DNA of 64,000 bases from Bacillus pumilus (GCF_900186955.1 NZ_LT906438.1:2108001-2172000); one strand, 5' to 3'; counted from the first letter of the stretch, positions 9,606 to 18,439 are shown. Notes: generated from the sequence alone by a model not told the origin. A program made the numbers and translations.

Positions 9606-10790
9606 CTATTTGAGTTTAGATAAAAAGCTTGTGCCATATTTTGGCATCGTTGTCTTGAAATTGTCTGCGACCGTTGCTCCAAGATCAGCAAAGGTTTTTG
9701 GAGTTGGCAGTTCATTTGCTCCTTGATGCTTTTTGCTGTAAGCAATGAGCGGAACGTATTCTCTTGTATGATCTGTTCCGTGATGAACCGGGTCATTTCC
9801 ATGATCTGCTGTAATGACAAGAAGATCATCCTCTTTTAACAGGTCAAACACTTCAGGAAGACGGGCGTCAAATTCCTCTAGTGCTTTTCCGTAACCCTCT
9901 GGATCTCTTCTATGTCCGTAAAGGGCGTCAAAATCAACAAGGTTTAAAAAGCTGAGTCCCGTAAAGTCTGTTTTAAGTGTATCAACCAGCTTGTCCATTC
10001 CGTCCATGTTCGATTTTGTTCTGAGAGAAGAGGTGATTCCTTCTCCATCATAAATATCAGAGATTTTGCCAATCGCAATCACATCGAGCCCATCATCTTT
10101 CAGCTCATTCATCACTGTTCGGTCAAATGGTTTTAAAGCATAGTCATGACGGTTCGGTGTTCTGACAAATGCGCCAGGCTCCCCGACAAATGGACGGGCG
10201 ATAATGCGGCCAACCATGTATTTTTCATCTAATGTGAGCTCACGTGCAATTTCACAAATACGGTAAAGTTCATCTAATGGCACCACTTCTTCGTGCGCAG
10301 CAATTTGCAGCACAGAATCCGCAGATGTATAAACGATTAGATCGCCTGTTTTCATGTGCTCTTCGCCAAGCTCGTCTAAAATTTCAGTACCAGACGCAGG
10401 TTTATTTCCAATAATGCCTCTGCCTGTTTTTTCTTTTAGTTCATTTAATAGTTCATCTGGGAATCCGTCTGGAAAAACTCTGAACGGTGTGTCTATGTAA
10501 AGACCCATGATTTCCCAGTGTCCTGTCATTGTATCTTTACCATTTGATGCCTCTTGCATTTTCCCATAATACGCAAGCGGCTTCTCATCCGCTGGAATTC
10601 CTTTGATTTCTTTAATATGACTCAGCCCAAGCTTCGCCATATTCGGCATATGAAGCCCGTTCATTTTTTCAGCAATATGTCCTAGTGTATCTGCACCTAC
10701 ATCATTAAATTCAGCAGCATCAGGTGCTTCCCCAATTCCTACTGAATCCATTACGACGAGGAAAATGCGTTTATACTGATAATCAGGCAT
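9606..10790 (-). CDS. deoB: Phosphopentomutase (alkaline phosphatase superfamily)
   Basis: 394-residue enzyme converting (deoxy)ribose 1-phosphate to the 5-phosphate (B. subtilis name drm). Metal-binding Asp15 in [12 protein letters not shown], the phosphorylated Thr in KDTMTGHWE (Thr87 by comparison with the B. cereus enzyme), and C-terminal metal ligands in ITADHGNDP and GTDHTRE. First gene of the deoB-pupG operon, with a promoter and an overlapping cre-like site at 10855-10884. Confidence 0.96.
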   Translation of the reverse strand: MPDYQYKRIFLVVMDSVGIGEAPDAAEFNDVGADTLGHIAEKMNGLHMPNMAKLGLSHIKEIKGIPADEKPLAYYGKMQEASNGKDTMTGHWEIMGLYIDTPFRVFPDGFPDELLNELKEKTGRGIIGNKPASGTEILDELGEEHMKTGDLIVYTSADSVLQIAAHEEVVPLDELYRICEIARELTLDEKYMVGRIIARPFVGEPGAFVRTPNRHDYALKPFDRTVMNELKDDGLDVIAIGKISDIYDGEGITSSLRTKSNMDGMDKLVDTLKTDFTGLSFLNLVDFDALYGHRRDPEGYGKALEEFDARLPEVFDLLKEDDLLVITADHGNDPVHHGTDHTREYVPLIAYSKKHQGANELPTPKTFADLGATVADNFKTTMPKYGTSFLSKLK

Positions 10791-10854
10791 TAAAAAGCGC
10801 CTCCTTCAATATTCTTGTCTTTTAACCTTTCAAAAAGAGAGGTCTGACATCTCA

Positions 10855-10884
10855 AGTATAAACCGTTTACAAGCCGGTTGACAA
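10855..10884 (-). promoter_or_regulatory. Sigma-A promoter of deoB-pupG with overlapping cre site
   Basis: Minus strand TTGTCA (10879-10884), 18-base spacer, TATACT (10855-10860). A cre-like sequence TGTAAACGGTTTAT (10858-10871) overlaps the -10 and spacer; it fits 9 of 11 fixed positions of TGWAANCGNTNWCA. This suggests CcpA repression on good carbon sources. Confidence 0.65.
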
Positions 10885-10904
10885 CCATAAACGGTGCAAA
10901 CATG

Positions 10905-10936
10905 AAAAAGCATGACACACGTTCACCGTGTCATGC
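10905..10936 (-). terminator. Terminator after xerD
   Basis: GCATGACAC/GTGTCATGC stem followed on the minus strand by a T-run. Strong, perfectly paired. Confidence 0.85.
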
Positions 10937-10941
10937 TTTAC

Positions 10942-11832
10942 TTATGCCCTTGGATGGAATTTGTGATACACATCTTTCAGTCTTGTTTTCGTCACATGTG
11001 TATAAATTTGTGTTGTCGAGATATCGGCATGCCCGAGCATCTCCTGCACAGCTCTTAGGTCTGCACCGTTTTCAAGCAGATGCGTGGCAAATGAATGCCT
11101 GAGTGTATGGGGTGTGAGTTCCTTTTGAATCCCTGCTTCGAGAGCTCTTTTTTTCAGATTCTTCCAGAAACCTTGCCGCGACATTTTTTTCCCGTGATGA
11201 TTGAGAAATAAGGCATCTGCCGGCTGTTTTTTTAACAGCTTGCTTCTTCCCTTTTCGAGATATTCTTCAATCGCACTTGCAGCTGCTTCACCAATTGGCA
11301 CAATCCGCTCTTTTCTTCCTTTACCGAAACAACGGATAAAGCCCATTGTGAGGTGAACATCGGCAAGGGTCAGATCCAGCATTTCACTGACGCGAATGCC
11401 TGTCGCATATAAGAGCTCGAGCATCGCTTTGTCACGGTAGTCAAATGGAGTGTGCTGATTTGGTGTATCAAGCAGCTTTTCGACTTCCCCTAGTGAGAGA
11501 ACTTTCGGTAATTTCCGCTCTGTTTTTTGCGTTTCAATGTTCCACGACGGATCATCTGTTGTCACTTTTTCCCGGAGCAGAAATTGGTGGAAGGACCGGA
11601 TCGAGGAGAGATGCCGCACTGACGTTTTGCTCGATTTCCCTTCCTCTTTTAGCTTTTTTAAATAATGAATGATATGCAGGCGTGTGACATCTTTTATATC
11701 CGTCAGCTGCTCATGTGTCATTAAAAAAGACAAGTAGTTCTGTAAATCTCGTTTATAAGAAACAATGGTATTTTCAGAGAGTCCTCTCTCTACTGTCATA
11801 AAATGAATAAAGTCGGATAATTGATCGTTCAA
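10942..11832 (-). CDS. xerD: Site-specific tyrosine recombinase XerD
   Basis: 296-residue tyrosine recombinase that resolves chromosome dimers at dif together with CodV/XerC. N-terminal SAM-like core-binding domain at residues 1-88, catalytic domain 105-290. Catalytic residues visible: R147 (ATGIRVSE), K171, H242 and R245 ([10 protein letters not shown]), H268 (LGHAD) and Tyr277 (QIYTHVT). The position next to yqzK and fur matches B. subtilis ripX. This is the housekeeping recombinase, not a mobile-element integrase. Confidence 0.96.
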   Translation of the reverse strand: MNDQLSDFIHFMTVERGLSENTIVSYKRDLQNYLSFLMTHEQLTDIKDVTRLHIIHYLKKLKEEGKSSKTSVRHLSSIRSFHQFLLREKVTTDDPSWNIETQKTERKLPKVLSLGEVEKLLDTPNQHTPFDYRDKAMLELLYATGIRVSEMLDLTLADVHLTMGFIRCFGKGRKERIVPIGEAAASAIEEYLEKGRSKLLKKQPADALFLNHHGKKMSRQGFWKNLKKRALEAGIQKELTPHTLRHSFATHLLENGADLRAVQEMLGHADISTTQIYTHVTKTRLKDVYHKFHPRA

Positions 11833-11838
11833 TGATTT

Positions 11839-12066
11839 CTACTCCCCGTTTTGATAAAAATAAATCAATCGGTCTTGCCAGTTGTCTTGATTCGGCTGAT
11901 CCATTTCCATCACTTTAATTGCTGCACCCTCTGGTTTATCATAACGATGGTAGCTTTCATATTCTGAATTTATCCATATCATAGCATAATAGAACAGGAC
12001 GGTAAAACCAGTGAACAAGATAAATACCTTCATCACTTCACCTGTTGTTTTGAGCCATTTTCGCAT
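11839..12066 (-). CDS. yqzK: YqzK-like small membrane protein
   Basis: 75 residues with one membrane helix near the N-terminus (VFILFTGFTVLFYYAMIWI) and an acidic or polar tail ending RLIYFYQNGE. Function unknown. ATG at 12064-12066 was preferred since AGGA lies about ten bases upstream; two upstream starts sit too close to any RBS. It lies six bases before xerD and is probably co-transcribed with it, as in B. subtilis. Confidence 0.8.
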   Translation of the reverse strand: MRKWLKTTGEVMKVFILFTGFTVLFYYAMIWINSEYESYHRYDKPEGAAIKVMEMDQPNQDNWQDRLIYFYQNGE

Positions 12067-12143
12067 GATTCTCATGTCCTTTCTCGAGCTTCTCATTACT
12101 TCAGCATATGCCAGGTGGGACAAGGAATATACAGCGAAAATGC

Positions 12144-12174
12144 AAAAAACCTCTTCATCTTAAATGAAAAGGTT
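12144..12174 (-). terminator. Terminator after fur
   Basis: AACCTTTTCAT/ATGAAGAGGTT stem (one mismatch) followed by TTTTTTG on the minus strand. Confidence 0.8.
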
Positions 12175-12184
12175 CCAATTCGGA

Positions 12185-12637
12185 TTATTTGCCGGATTCA
12201 TCATCATGACACCGGTGGCAAATACCATGGAATGTCAATCTATGATCCTTAATTTTAAATTTCCAGTCACGTTCAATAATCTCTTCAACATCTTCTAATA
12301 AATCATCTTCTATCTCATCGACTGTCCCGCATTCCATGCAGACAAGATGATGATGGAAGTGAGCGGCTCCTTCTTTGCGAAGATCATATCGCGAAACGCC
12401 GTCTCCAAAGTTAATTTTATCAACAACTTTCAGTTCAGTTAGCAATTCTAACGTTCGATAAACAGTAGCAAGACCAATTTCAGGAGACTTCTCTTTTACG
12501 AGGAGGTATACATCTTCTGCACTTAAATGGTCTTCTTCATTCTCAAGCAGTACTCTTACTGTTGCTTCACGCTGTGGCGTGAGCTTATAGCTGGAAGAAT
12601 GAAGCTGTTTCTTAATTCGATCAATCCGATTTTCCAT
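12185..12637 (-). CDS. fur: Ferric uptake regulator Fur
   Basis: 150-residue iron-dependent repressor. The N-terminal winged helix ends in IGLATVYRTLELLTEL (recognition helix about 54-69). The dimerisation domain shows the regulatory His cluster H94-F-HHH and two CxxC pairs (C100/C103 in CMECG, C140/C143 in CHRCH) that hold structural zinc. The ATG follows AGGAGGG. Two PerR-box-like sequences precede its promoter, in line with PerR control of fur known in B. subtilis. Confidence 0.95.
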   Translation of the reverse strand: MENRIDRIKKQLHSSSYKLTPQREATVRVLLENEEDHLSAEDVYLLVKEKSPEIGLATVYRTLELLTELKVVDKINFGDGVSRYDLRKEGAAHFHHHLVCMECGTVDEIEDDLLEDVEEIIERDWKFKIKDHRLTFHGICHRCHDDESGK

Positions 12638-12669
12638 TGACTTTCCCTCCTACGCCACATTACTTGATC

Positions 12670-12698
12670 ATTATATCAAATGATGTGCTGGGAGCCAA
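12670..12698 (-). promoter_or_regulatory. Sigma-A promoter of fur
   Basis: Minus strand TTGGCT, 17-base spacer, perfect TATAAT, about 30 bases before the fur start codon. Confidence 0.75.
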
Positions 12699-12713
12699 CT
12701 ATAATCATTTTAA
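12699..12713 (-). promoter_or_regulatory. PerR-box-like operator 1, touching the fur -35
   Basis: CTATAATCATTTTAA on the plus strand matches 12 of 14 fixed bases of the 7-1-7 PerR box TTATAATnATTATAA and abuts the -35 hexamer. Confidence 0.55.
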
Positions 12714-12738
12714 ATTGATAAATAAATTGATTATTATT

Positions 12739-12753
12739 TAATAACAATTATAA
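12739..12753 (-). promoter_or_regulatory. PerR-box-like operator 2 upstream of fur
   Basis: TAATAACAATTATAA on the plus strand, 12 of 14 matches to the PerR box, with the right half perfect. It lies 40 bases upstream of the other box in an AT-rich tract (so chance matches are more likely) just past the 3' end of spoIIM. Confidence 0.45.
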
Positions 12754-12758
12754 ATTTA

Positions 12759-13403
12759 TTAGAAAAGAACACCTGCTAGCTTTTTCATGAGCATGAAGGA
12801 GACGTACGATTCAAAAAAGGACGAAAGTGCAGCAAGCGCTAAAATCATCAGTAGAACAGATGCATAACGGGCGAACCACTGAACAGGTGCTTGACTGATG
12901 GTTTTTTTCATGAACAGCTGCCCAATGAGACGGATGGAAAACGCAATCGCACATGTCCCAATCACTAAATAGGCTGGAATAAGCAATATGTTTTGCGGAA
13001 GAACCGATACGAACGAAAGGAAAAAACCACTCAGCCCCATTTGATTTACTAGAAAACCAACTGTAAACCCAACGACAATTCCCTTTAAAAAGATCATGAG
13101 AAAGATGAGCGGCAGGCCAATGATAGATATCCCTAGTATCCACATAAGACCTAAATATTTCATATGATGCAAAAAGCTTTGCAAAAACATTTCTTTTGAC
13201 TCTGCTGCTTTCTCATTTGTCAGCTGACCAAAAAATTGATTTAAATAATAGAATAAATCCTCTTTCTGACTAATTGTCATACTATTGACGATGATGGCCC
13301 CAAAAATCACGCCCATTAAAAAGAGTACAGAGACAAACAAATAAATCGATAGATGGTCTTTTACGTGCTGAAGAAGATGTTCCTTCCAAGACTTTTTCCG
13401 CAT
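12759..13403 (-). CDS. spoIIM: Stage II sporulation protein M
   Basis: Membrane protein of the SpoIID-SpoIIM-SpoIIP engulfment complex, made in the mother cell. Five hydrophobic segments are visible (about residues 18-40, 80-105, 107-130, 140-160, 185-205). ATG at 13401-13403 with GGGAGGA upstream gives 214 residues, the B. subtilis length. A sigma-E-type promoter lies at 13436-13463. Confidence 0.93.
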   Translation of the reverse strand: MRKKSWKEHLLQHVKDHLSIYLFVSVLFLMGVIFGAIIVNSMTISQKEDLFYYLNQFFGQLTNEKAAESKEMFLQSFLHHMKYLGLMWILGISIIGLPLIFLMIFLKGIVVGFTVGFLVNQMGLSGFFLSFVSVLPQNILLIPAYLVIGTCAIAFSIRLIGQLFMKKTISQAPVQWFARYASVLLMILALAALSSFFESYVSFMLMKKLAGVLF

Positions 13404-13435
13404 GCGTCTTCCTCCCAAATAGTAAAGGTTACTAG

Positions 13436-13463
13436 ATTCTATGAGAGAGATTACGAAACATGA
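13436..13463 (-). promoter_or_regulatory. Sigma-E-type promoter of spoIIM
   Basis: Minus strand TCATGTT (consensus KMATATT, one mismatch), 13-base spacer, CATAGAAT (consensus CATAnnnT). Agrees with mother-cell expression of spoIIM in B. subtilis. Confidence 0.65.
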
Positions 13464-13479
13464 CAGTTTTATTGAAAGA

Positions 13480-13513
13480 AAAAAGAGAAAGCAGCCTAAA
13501 CACTGCTCTCTCT
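13480..13513 (-). terminator. Terminator after the subtilisin gene
   Basis: AGAGAGAGCAG/CTGCTTTCTCT stem with one mismatch, followed by TTTTTTC on the minus strand. Confidence 0.7.
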
Positions 13514-13519
13514 TCTCAT

Positions 13520-14650
13520 TTATCGTGCCGCTTTTTGTACGTTCACAAGCCCGGCACCATAGTAAAAAGGATCTCCAAGCTGTGTAGCCGTTTTTGAAAG
13601 TCTCTCGCGCACTTCATCGTTTGTCAGATTCGGATGTTTTGATAGAATGACAGCCGCAGCTCCTGCTACATGCGGTGATGCCATGGATGTCCCGCTCTTG
13701 TAGCCATATTCATTATGGGGAATGGTACTGAGCGTTGAAACGCCTGGTGCTGAAACTTCCACTTCTTCGCCTACAGATGAATCAAAAGCTCTTTGTTTTC
13801 TTTGGTCAACAGAAGCAACCGCTATCACTGAGCTGTATTTAGCTGGATAGTCAACTGTGTTGAGAGAGCCATAACTTCCTGCATTCCCAGCAGAAGCCAC
13901 AATGAGAATACCCTTGTCATATGCTCGATCTACCGCTTCTTTCAGCGCTTCAGATTCACTTGCTCCTCCCATACTAATATTGATGACATCTATGTCATTC
14001 TCAATAGCCCATTCAATTCCTTTAATGATCCAGCTATAGTAGCCATCACCATTTTCATCTGCCACCTTGACCGCATAGATTGAAGCTTTTGGCGCAACAC
14101 CAACGACACCTACCTTATTATCTAACGCTGCAATTGTGCCCGCCACATGCGTCCCGTGTTCATGCGGGTCAACAAGCGGATCTGACTCTGTTGGAACAAA
14201 GCTGACTCCCCCGGTGACATGTAGATCTTCATGTTTGCCATCAATGCCGCTGTCAAGAACGGCTACTTTGACATTTTGTCCAGCGTATCCCCGTTTATGT
14301 ACCTTTTGTGCTTTGATGCTTTTGATGCCATATGGGATCGTTTGACCGCTTGTTTTTGCCTTTTGGTCCTCCTCAATGAAGGTCACTTCTTTTGCCTGAT
14401 TTAGTTTCTTTTTCGATGCCTCATTCAAGGAAACTTTCATCATATCTATCTGCTCTATGGATTCTTTTACATGTCCACCAGCTTCTTCAACAAGCTGTTT
14501 TTGTGTATGATCTTGAACGGAAGAAGAAAAGCCGATCATGTACTCTTTTTTCGCTTGCTCCTTTGCAGAAATATGTGAGGCGCCGAACGTGACCGATGCC
14601 AGCATCATACTTGCCATACAAAGCCCTGCTCCAATTGACTTGACGTTCAC
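13520..14650 (-). CDS. Secreted subtilisin-family serine protease precursor
   Basis: 376-residue prepro-enzyme: Sec signal peptide (about 1-29, ending SHISA), I9 propeptide (about 35-98, [11 protein letters not shown] to [10 protein letters not shown]), mature S8 domain starting near [12 protein letters not shown]. Catalytic triad counted from the chosen GTG: D133 (VLDSGID), H165 (HGTHVAG), S322 (GTSMASP), oxyanion N256 (SAGNAG). The GTG at 14648-14650 has AGGGAGA nine bases upstream and starts the signal peptide directly; an in-frame ATG seven codons earlier would sit on the RBS. A clear relative of AprE but distinct in the propeptide and in the acidic [11 protein letters not shown] region. 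It occupies the place held by the mle and ans genes in B. subtilis. Confidence 0.9.
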   Translation of the reverse strand: MNVKSIGAGLCMASMMLASVTFGASHISAKEQAKKEYMIGFSSSVQDHTQKQLVEEAGGHVKESIEQIDMMKVSLNEASKKKLNQAKEVTFIEEDQKAKTSGQTIPYGIKSIKAQKVHKRGYAGQNVKVAVLDSGIDGKHEDLHVTGGVSFVPTESDPLVDPHEHGTHVAGTIAALDNKVGVVGVAPKASIYAVKVADENGDGYYSWIIKGIEWAIENDIDVINISMGGASESEALKEAVDRAYDKGILIVASAGNAGSYGSLNTVDYPAKYSSVIAVASVDQRKQRAFDSSVGEEVEVSAPGVSTLSTIPHNEYGYKSGTSMASPHVAGAAAVILSKHPNLTNDEVRERLSKTATQLGDPFYYGAGLVNVQKAAR

Positions 14651-14759
14651 AATACTCACTCTCCCTTTCATCTTTTTGTCATTTAACTACATTTTTAGAC
14701 AAAAAGAAACGACCGTTTGTCCTATTTTTTAAAATTTTTCCATTTATTTGAATTGGTTG

Positions 14760-14981
14760 TCACAAAAAAGCAAAATAAAAATGCTTATGATCCTCTTGAT
14801 AGTGATCATAAGCATTCCTTCTTTTATGTTTTTTCATCATGTGCTGCAAGGCTTCTTGTTTTGTTTTTGTTTTTCTTTCATGTGTACTAAAGTGCGGCAT
14901 GTTTCCTCTCGACAGTTCCGGGTTTCGGCTGTGCTGCCTTTCAATATGTTCTCGTTTTTTCTTTGCATTGCTTTTTCCCAT
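14760..14981 (-). CDS. yqkK: YqkK-like small basic protein
   Basis: 73 residues, rich in Lys, Arg and His, no membrane segment (GKSNAKKKREH near the start, FSTHERKTKTKQEA in the middle). Function unknown. ATG at 14979-14981 with AAAGGGG upstream. Its last codons (NAYDHYQEDHKHFYFAFL) are also the terminator hairpin of the gene, see 14765-14816. It lies between spoIIM and yqxK as yqkK does in B. subtilis. Confidence 0.7.
   Translation of the reverse strand: MGKSNAKKKREHIERQHSRNPELSRGNMPHFSTHERKTKTKQEALQHMMKKHKRRNAYDHYQEDHKHFYFAFL
14765..14816 (-). terminator. Terminator hairpin inside the 3' end of yqkK
   Basis: Perfect 13-base stem AATGCTTATGATC/GATCATAAGCATT (14780-14792 with 14804-14816) followed on the minus strand by TTTTATTTTGCTTTTTTG. 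Both arms and the T-rich tail encode the last 18 residues of YqkK. Confidence 0.8.
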
Positions 14982-15027
14982 TTGGCAAAACCCCTTTCGT
15001 TGACGTTATGATACACGATGTGACATA

Positions 15028-15059
15028 AAAAAGATAGACGTATACACGCCTATCTTTCT
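15028..15059 (-). terminator. Terminator overlapping the acetyltransferase stop codon
   Basis: AAAGATAG...CTATCTTT stem on the minus strand followed by TTTTT. The proximal arm contains the TAG stop (15050-15052). Confidence 0.75.
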
Positions 15060-15502
15060 GTTTTCACCATATCAAGATGGGGAATTCCATCTTCATCATA
15101 ACAATCTGAAACGGCCTTAAAACCAAAGGATTCGTAAAACGACTTCAGGTAGGCCTGCGCCTGAATTTTGACACTTGTTTCACCTAATTCACTCAGCTTT
15201 TCCAAAGCCTTGCTAAGTAGCATTTTTCCATAGCCTTTTTTTCGACCTGCCTCTGTCACAAGAACGCGGCCAATGGACGCCTCTTCGTACATGATTCCGC
15301 TTTGAAAAATTCGGCAATAAGCCACAATCGTGCCATCCTCTTTTGCCATCAGATGAAAGGCTTCTTGGTCCCGGTGATCAATTTCAGGGTAAGGGCATGT
15401 TTGTTCAACAACAAACACATTGACTCTTTCCATTAAAATCAGGTAAAGATCCTCTTTTGTCAATTGTTCAAACGTTTCACATGTCCAGTTAACTTGATTC
15501 AT
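15050..15502 (-). CDS. GNAT acetyltransferase, ElaA-like
   Basis: 150-residue single-domain N-acetyltransferase. ElaA-type N-terminus (LILMERVNVFVVEQTCPYPEIDHRD) and the acetyl-CoA loop IGRVLVTEAGRKKGYGKMLL (R/Q-x-x-G-x-G/A form RKKGYG). Substrate unknown. Its 5' end overlaps the end of the EndoQ gene by 14 bases, so it is probably translated from the same mRNA as yqxK and nudF. Confidence 0.8.
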   Translation of the reverse strand: MNQVNWTCETFEQLTKEDLYLILMERVNVFVVEQTCPYPEIDHRDQEAFHLMAKEDGTIVAYCRIFQSGIMYEEASIGRVLVTEAGRKKGYGKMLLSKALEKLSELGETSVKIQAQAYLKSFYESFGFKAVSDCYDEDGIPHLDMVKTER

Positions 15503-16670
15503 GATTGATATCCACCTTACCGTATACTCCGCCCCCGCCAGCGATCAGTTCGACTTCACCTTTTCTTGCTTTGATGATGTAATTGGCTGTTTTTTCTGGC
15601 AGGACAGCTTTTAGTTCTTGTTCTGTTGCTTGATGAAGGATATTCATCTCTGTGTGAAACACGGCTTTTAGCTTCTCCAGCGTTTTGGCTCCAACACCCG
15701 GAATAAATTGAAGTGGAAGCTGATGAACATAAGGAGGTCTTGTTCCATTGTCACTTTCTTGGTCAGCAAGCTCCTTTAAACGCTCGCTCACTCCTTTTGT
15801 CATCCGGGTATGTCCGCATGCTTGGCACTTTTCTTGATCTAGCGCGCGAGGTCTTACTCCGCACTTCTCGCAGGTTGTATGATAGTACTTCCCAAGACGC
15901 GGGGCGAGCCCATAATTTCCTGTGATGGCTCTCCCTTCTTTCCCTTCAAGGGCTAGTTTGAATTCGGCAAAAGAGGCATGGTCCATGCGGATTTTTGTAT
16001 ATTCTCGCGCGATTTTCCCTAAAGAATGAGCGTCTGAATTCGTTAAAAAGGGATAACGGTTCAGTTCGCTTAACTGGGATGCCATTGACGTATCGCAGCT
16101 AAGTCCTAGTTCAACAGCATCAATGAGGTCCGGATCGAATACTTCCGTTAAAGACGTGCTGACTCCTTTGCCAAATAAGCTTTTATGAGGAGTGAAAATA
16201 TGAGCAGGAATAAATAAGCCTCCTAGCTCCTTGACCTTATGCTGAAGTGTTTTCCCATCCACATAGAGGCGCTGTGAACTTAAATGCACATTTTTCATAT
16301 GAAGCGCGAGCCATGCGGAGAACTCAGTCATTTTGCGCAGTGTGGGCATAAATGCAAGCACGTGAATCGGACCTTTTGAATGGTTATCGTTAATTTCTAA
16401 TTCACTGCCTAAAAGCAGCACGGTCTGTCCAAATGATAGACCGCCATCACTTAGTTCAGTGTACTTGCCTTCTTCTACACCCTCTATTAATTCTTCTAGG
16501 ACTTCTGGAGATTGTGCATCAATCACACCAATCATCCCCATCCCTTTACTTTGCGTTGCTTCAATGAAAATTTGGTCAATTGTCAGTGACCTTGCACCTG
16601 TAATTTTAACAGCTCTGCCTGTTCTTGTTCTGCCGATATGAATATGGATGTCTGCAAAAAACTCCCTCAT
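15489..16670 (-). CDS. yqxK: Endonuclease Q (YqxK; PHP-domain DNA-repair nuclease)
   Basis: 393 residues. The family cuts 5' of deaminated bases (uracil, hypoxanthine, xanthine) and abasic sites; a B. pumilus member has been shown to be active. N-terminal PHP domain with metal ligands in ADIHIHIG (H9, H11), the ID51 strand, SE90, IH103, AH157 and SDAH (D213, H215). A four-Cys zinc finger (C267/C270 and C282/C285) and a C-terminal helix-hairpin-helix (LQFIPGVGAKTLEKL, about 320-334) for DNA binding. The older label DNA helicase for YqxK is not supported: no Walker motif is seen. Four-base overlap with nudF upstream. Confidence 0.88.
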   Translation of the reverse strand: MREFFADIHIHIGRTRTGRAVKITGARSLTIDQIFIEATQSKGMGMIGVIDAQSPEVLEELIEGVEEGKYTELSDGGLSFGQTVLLLGSELEINDNHSKGPIHVLAFMPTLRKMTEFSAWLALHMKNVHLSSQRLYVDGKTLQHKVKELGGLFIPAHIFTPHKSLFGKGVSTSLTEVFDPDLIDAVELGLSCDTSMASQLSELNRYPFLTNSDAHSLGKIAREYTKIRMDHASFAEFKLALEGKEGRAITGNYGLAPRLGKYYHTTCEKCGVRPRALDQEKCQACGHTRMTKGVSERLKELADQESDNGTRPPYVHQLPLQFIPGVGAKTLEKLKAVFHTEMNILHQATEQELKAVLPEKTANYIIKARKGEVELIAGGGGVYGKVDINHESS

Positions 16671-17224
16671 TTTGTTGACTTAAGTACCTCTTGCAGTTGT
16701 AAGTACTGTATGGCATAGGCTGTTTTTGCATCATAAATATGCTGCTTTTCAATGAGGTGCAAGGCTTCTTCTAATGAAACTTCCATCACTTCAACAAATT
16801 CATCTTCATCCAGCTCTCTTTTTTCTTCAAGCTGAACTAGCTGATCTGCAAGATACATGTGGACGATTTCATCTGCAAAACCTGGTGATGTATAAAAGGC
16901 TGTCAGCTTTTGAAGCTTCTGAGTGGTGTATCCTGTTTCTTCTTCTAATTCTCGTAGTGCTGTATGTGCCGGCTCTTCCCCTGGCTCTAATTTACCAGCC
17001 GGAATTTCAACGATGGCTCTCTCTAGTGCTTTACGGTATTGCTTGACCAAGATGATTTTATTTTCGTCTGTCCGAGCAATGACGGCTACTGCACCAGGAT
17101 GTTTGATGATTTCGCGTTTGCCTTGTTTTCCATTTGGCAATTGTACATCTTCAAGAACCAAATCAATGATTTTTCCGTTGTATAATTCTTTAGTCGATAA
17201 TGTTTTTTCTTCAAAGTCCTTCAA
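16667..17224 (-). CDS. nudF: ADP-ribose pyrophosphatase NudF (Nudix hydrolase)
   Basis: 185-residue Nudix hydrolase splitting ADP-ribose into AMP and ribose 5-phosphate. Complete Nudix box from G77 to Y99 (GKLEPGEEP...RELEEETGY, with the metal-binding REXXEE). TTG start at 17222-17224 with GAGGAG nine bases upstream. Its stop overlaps the EndoQ start (ATGA), so the two are translationally coupled: pool cleaning and deaminated-DNA repair on one mRNA. Confidence 0.93.
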   Translation of the reverse strand: MKDFEEKTLSTKELYNGKIIDLVLEDVQLPNGKQGKREIIKHPGAVAVIARTDENKIILVKQYRKALERAIVEIPAGKLEPGEEPAHTALRELEEETGYTTQKLQKLTAFYTSPGFADEIVHMYLADQLVQLEEKRELDEDEFVEVMEVSLEEALHLIEKQHIYDAKTAYAIQYLQLQEVLKSTK

Positions 17225-17385
17225 TTTTGTCAGCTCCTCGTTCTACTTTCACTTTTTACTTCATTCATTTTAACATAGATGATTTAAGAGAAGCGAAATG
17301 CGGACGCTTGCTTCAATGCGCCACTTGAAGTCACCTAGCTTGAATTCCAGATTTTTTTCACTTAATGTGAAGGAATAGGAGTGTG

Positions 17386-18315
17386 ATGGAATTGAAAAAA
17401 AGACGAATTGGTACAACGGATCTTTTGGTGAGCGAAGCGGCTCTAGGATGTATGTCCCTAGGAACAGAAAAAGGAAAAGCGCTCTCTTTATTAGATGAAG
17501 CCATTGATCTTGGAATTAACTATTTGGATACAGCCGATTTATATGATTTTGGGACAAATGAGGAAATTGTCGGGGAAGCGATTAAAAACAGGCGGCAAGA
17601 TTTAATTTTGGCCACAAAAGGCGGCAACCGCTTTGAAAAAGGCAAATCTGGCTGGGACTGGGACCCTTCAAAGGCATACATAAAAGAAGCCGTAAAACAA
17701 AGCCTCAAGCGGCTGCAAACAGATTATATTGATTTATACCAACTGCACGGAGGCACGATCGATGACCCTATCGATGAGACGATTGAGGCTTTTGAAGAAT
17801 TAGTGGAAGAAGGCGTTATTCGCTATTATGGCATCTCTTCTATCCGTCCAAACGTCATTAAAGAATACGCCAAAAAATCAAACATCGTCAGCGTCATGAT
17901 GCAATATAGTTTACTCGACCGCCGTCCAGAGGAATGGTTCTCTCTTCTTGAAGAACAAGGCATTAGTGTTGTGGCAAGAGGACCTTTAGCAAAAGGGCTT
18001 TTAACCGAAAAACCACTTTCACAAGCAAGTGCAGCGATTCAAAAAAACGGATATCTTCAATATTCATTTGACGAGCTACAGCAGATCATTCCTTCTTTAA
18101 AGAAAGTCGCTTATGACCTATCACTCACAGAGCTCTCCATTCAATATTTGCTTCAGCATTCTGCGGTCAGTTCCGTTGTATTTGGCGCAAGCTCGGTGGA
18201 ACAATTAAAAGAAAATGCGGCAGCGGCCAATGCACGTTCTTTAAGTGACCAAGAAGTAAAAGCATTGACTTACTATACAAAACCATCCGTGTACGAGGCG
18301 CACCGGTTTAAATGA
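17386..18315 (+). CDS. yqkF: Aldo/keto reductase YqkF
   Basis: About 309 residues, TIM-barrel NADPH oxidoreductase. Catalytic Tyr and Asp in LDTADLYD, the Lys in LATKGG, and the cofactor loop near the end (VVFGASSVEQLKENAAA). Substrate unknown. ATG at 17386 was chosen; the overlapping GTG at 17383 is an equally possible start. Divergent from nudF, as in B. subtilis. Confidence 0.9.
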   Translation: MELKKRRIGTTDLLVSEAALGCMSLGTEKGKALSLLDEAIDLGINYLDTADLYDFGTNEEIVGEAIKNRRQDLILATKGGNRFEKGKSGWDWDPSKAYIKEAVKQSLKRLQTDYIDLYQLHGGTIDDPIDETIEAFEELVEEGVIRYYGISSIRPNVIKEYAKKSNIVSVMMQYSLLDRRPEEWFSLLEEQGISVVARGPLAKGLLTEKPLSQASAAIQKNGYLQYSFDELQQIIPSLKKVAYDLSLTELSIQYLLQHSAVSSVVFGASSVEQLKENAAAANARSLSDQEVKALTYYTKPSVYEAHRFK

Positions 18316-18350
18316 GATAAAAAGAGATCTTCTGATGTGATCTCTGGTGA

Positions 18351-18385
18351 TTGTAGAGAAACTCATGTTTTTCTACAATTTTTCT
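18351..18385 (+). terminator. Terminator after yqkF
   Basis: TTGTAGA/TCTACAA stem followed by TTTTTCTATTTT. A second hairpin just before it (AGAGATC/GATCTCT, 18323-18345) lacks a T-run. Confidence 0.65.
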
Positions 18386-18439
18386 ATTTTATTGTATGTA
18401 TGATGAGTGAACTCTTTTTCATATTCTACAGGCAAAAGC

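Noticed and set aside
10942..11832. Tyrosine recombinase as sign of an integrated element
   Set aside because: It is the housekeeping XerD next to yqzK and fur, with no att sites or phage genes nearby.
15489..16670. YqxK as DNA helicase
   Set aside because: No Walker or other helicase motif; PHP metal ligands, zinc finger and HhH fit endonuclease Q.
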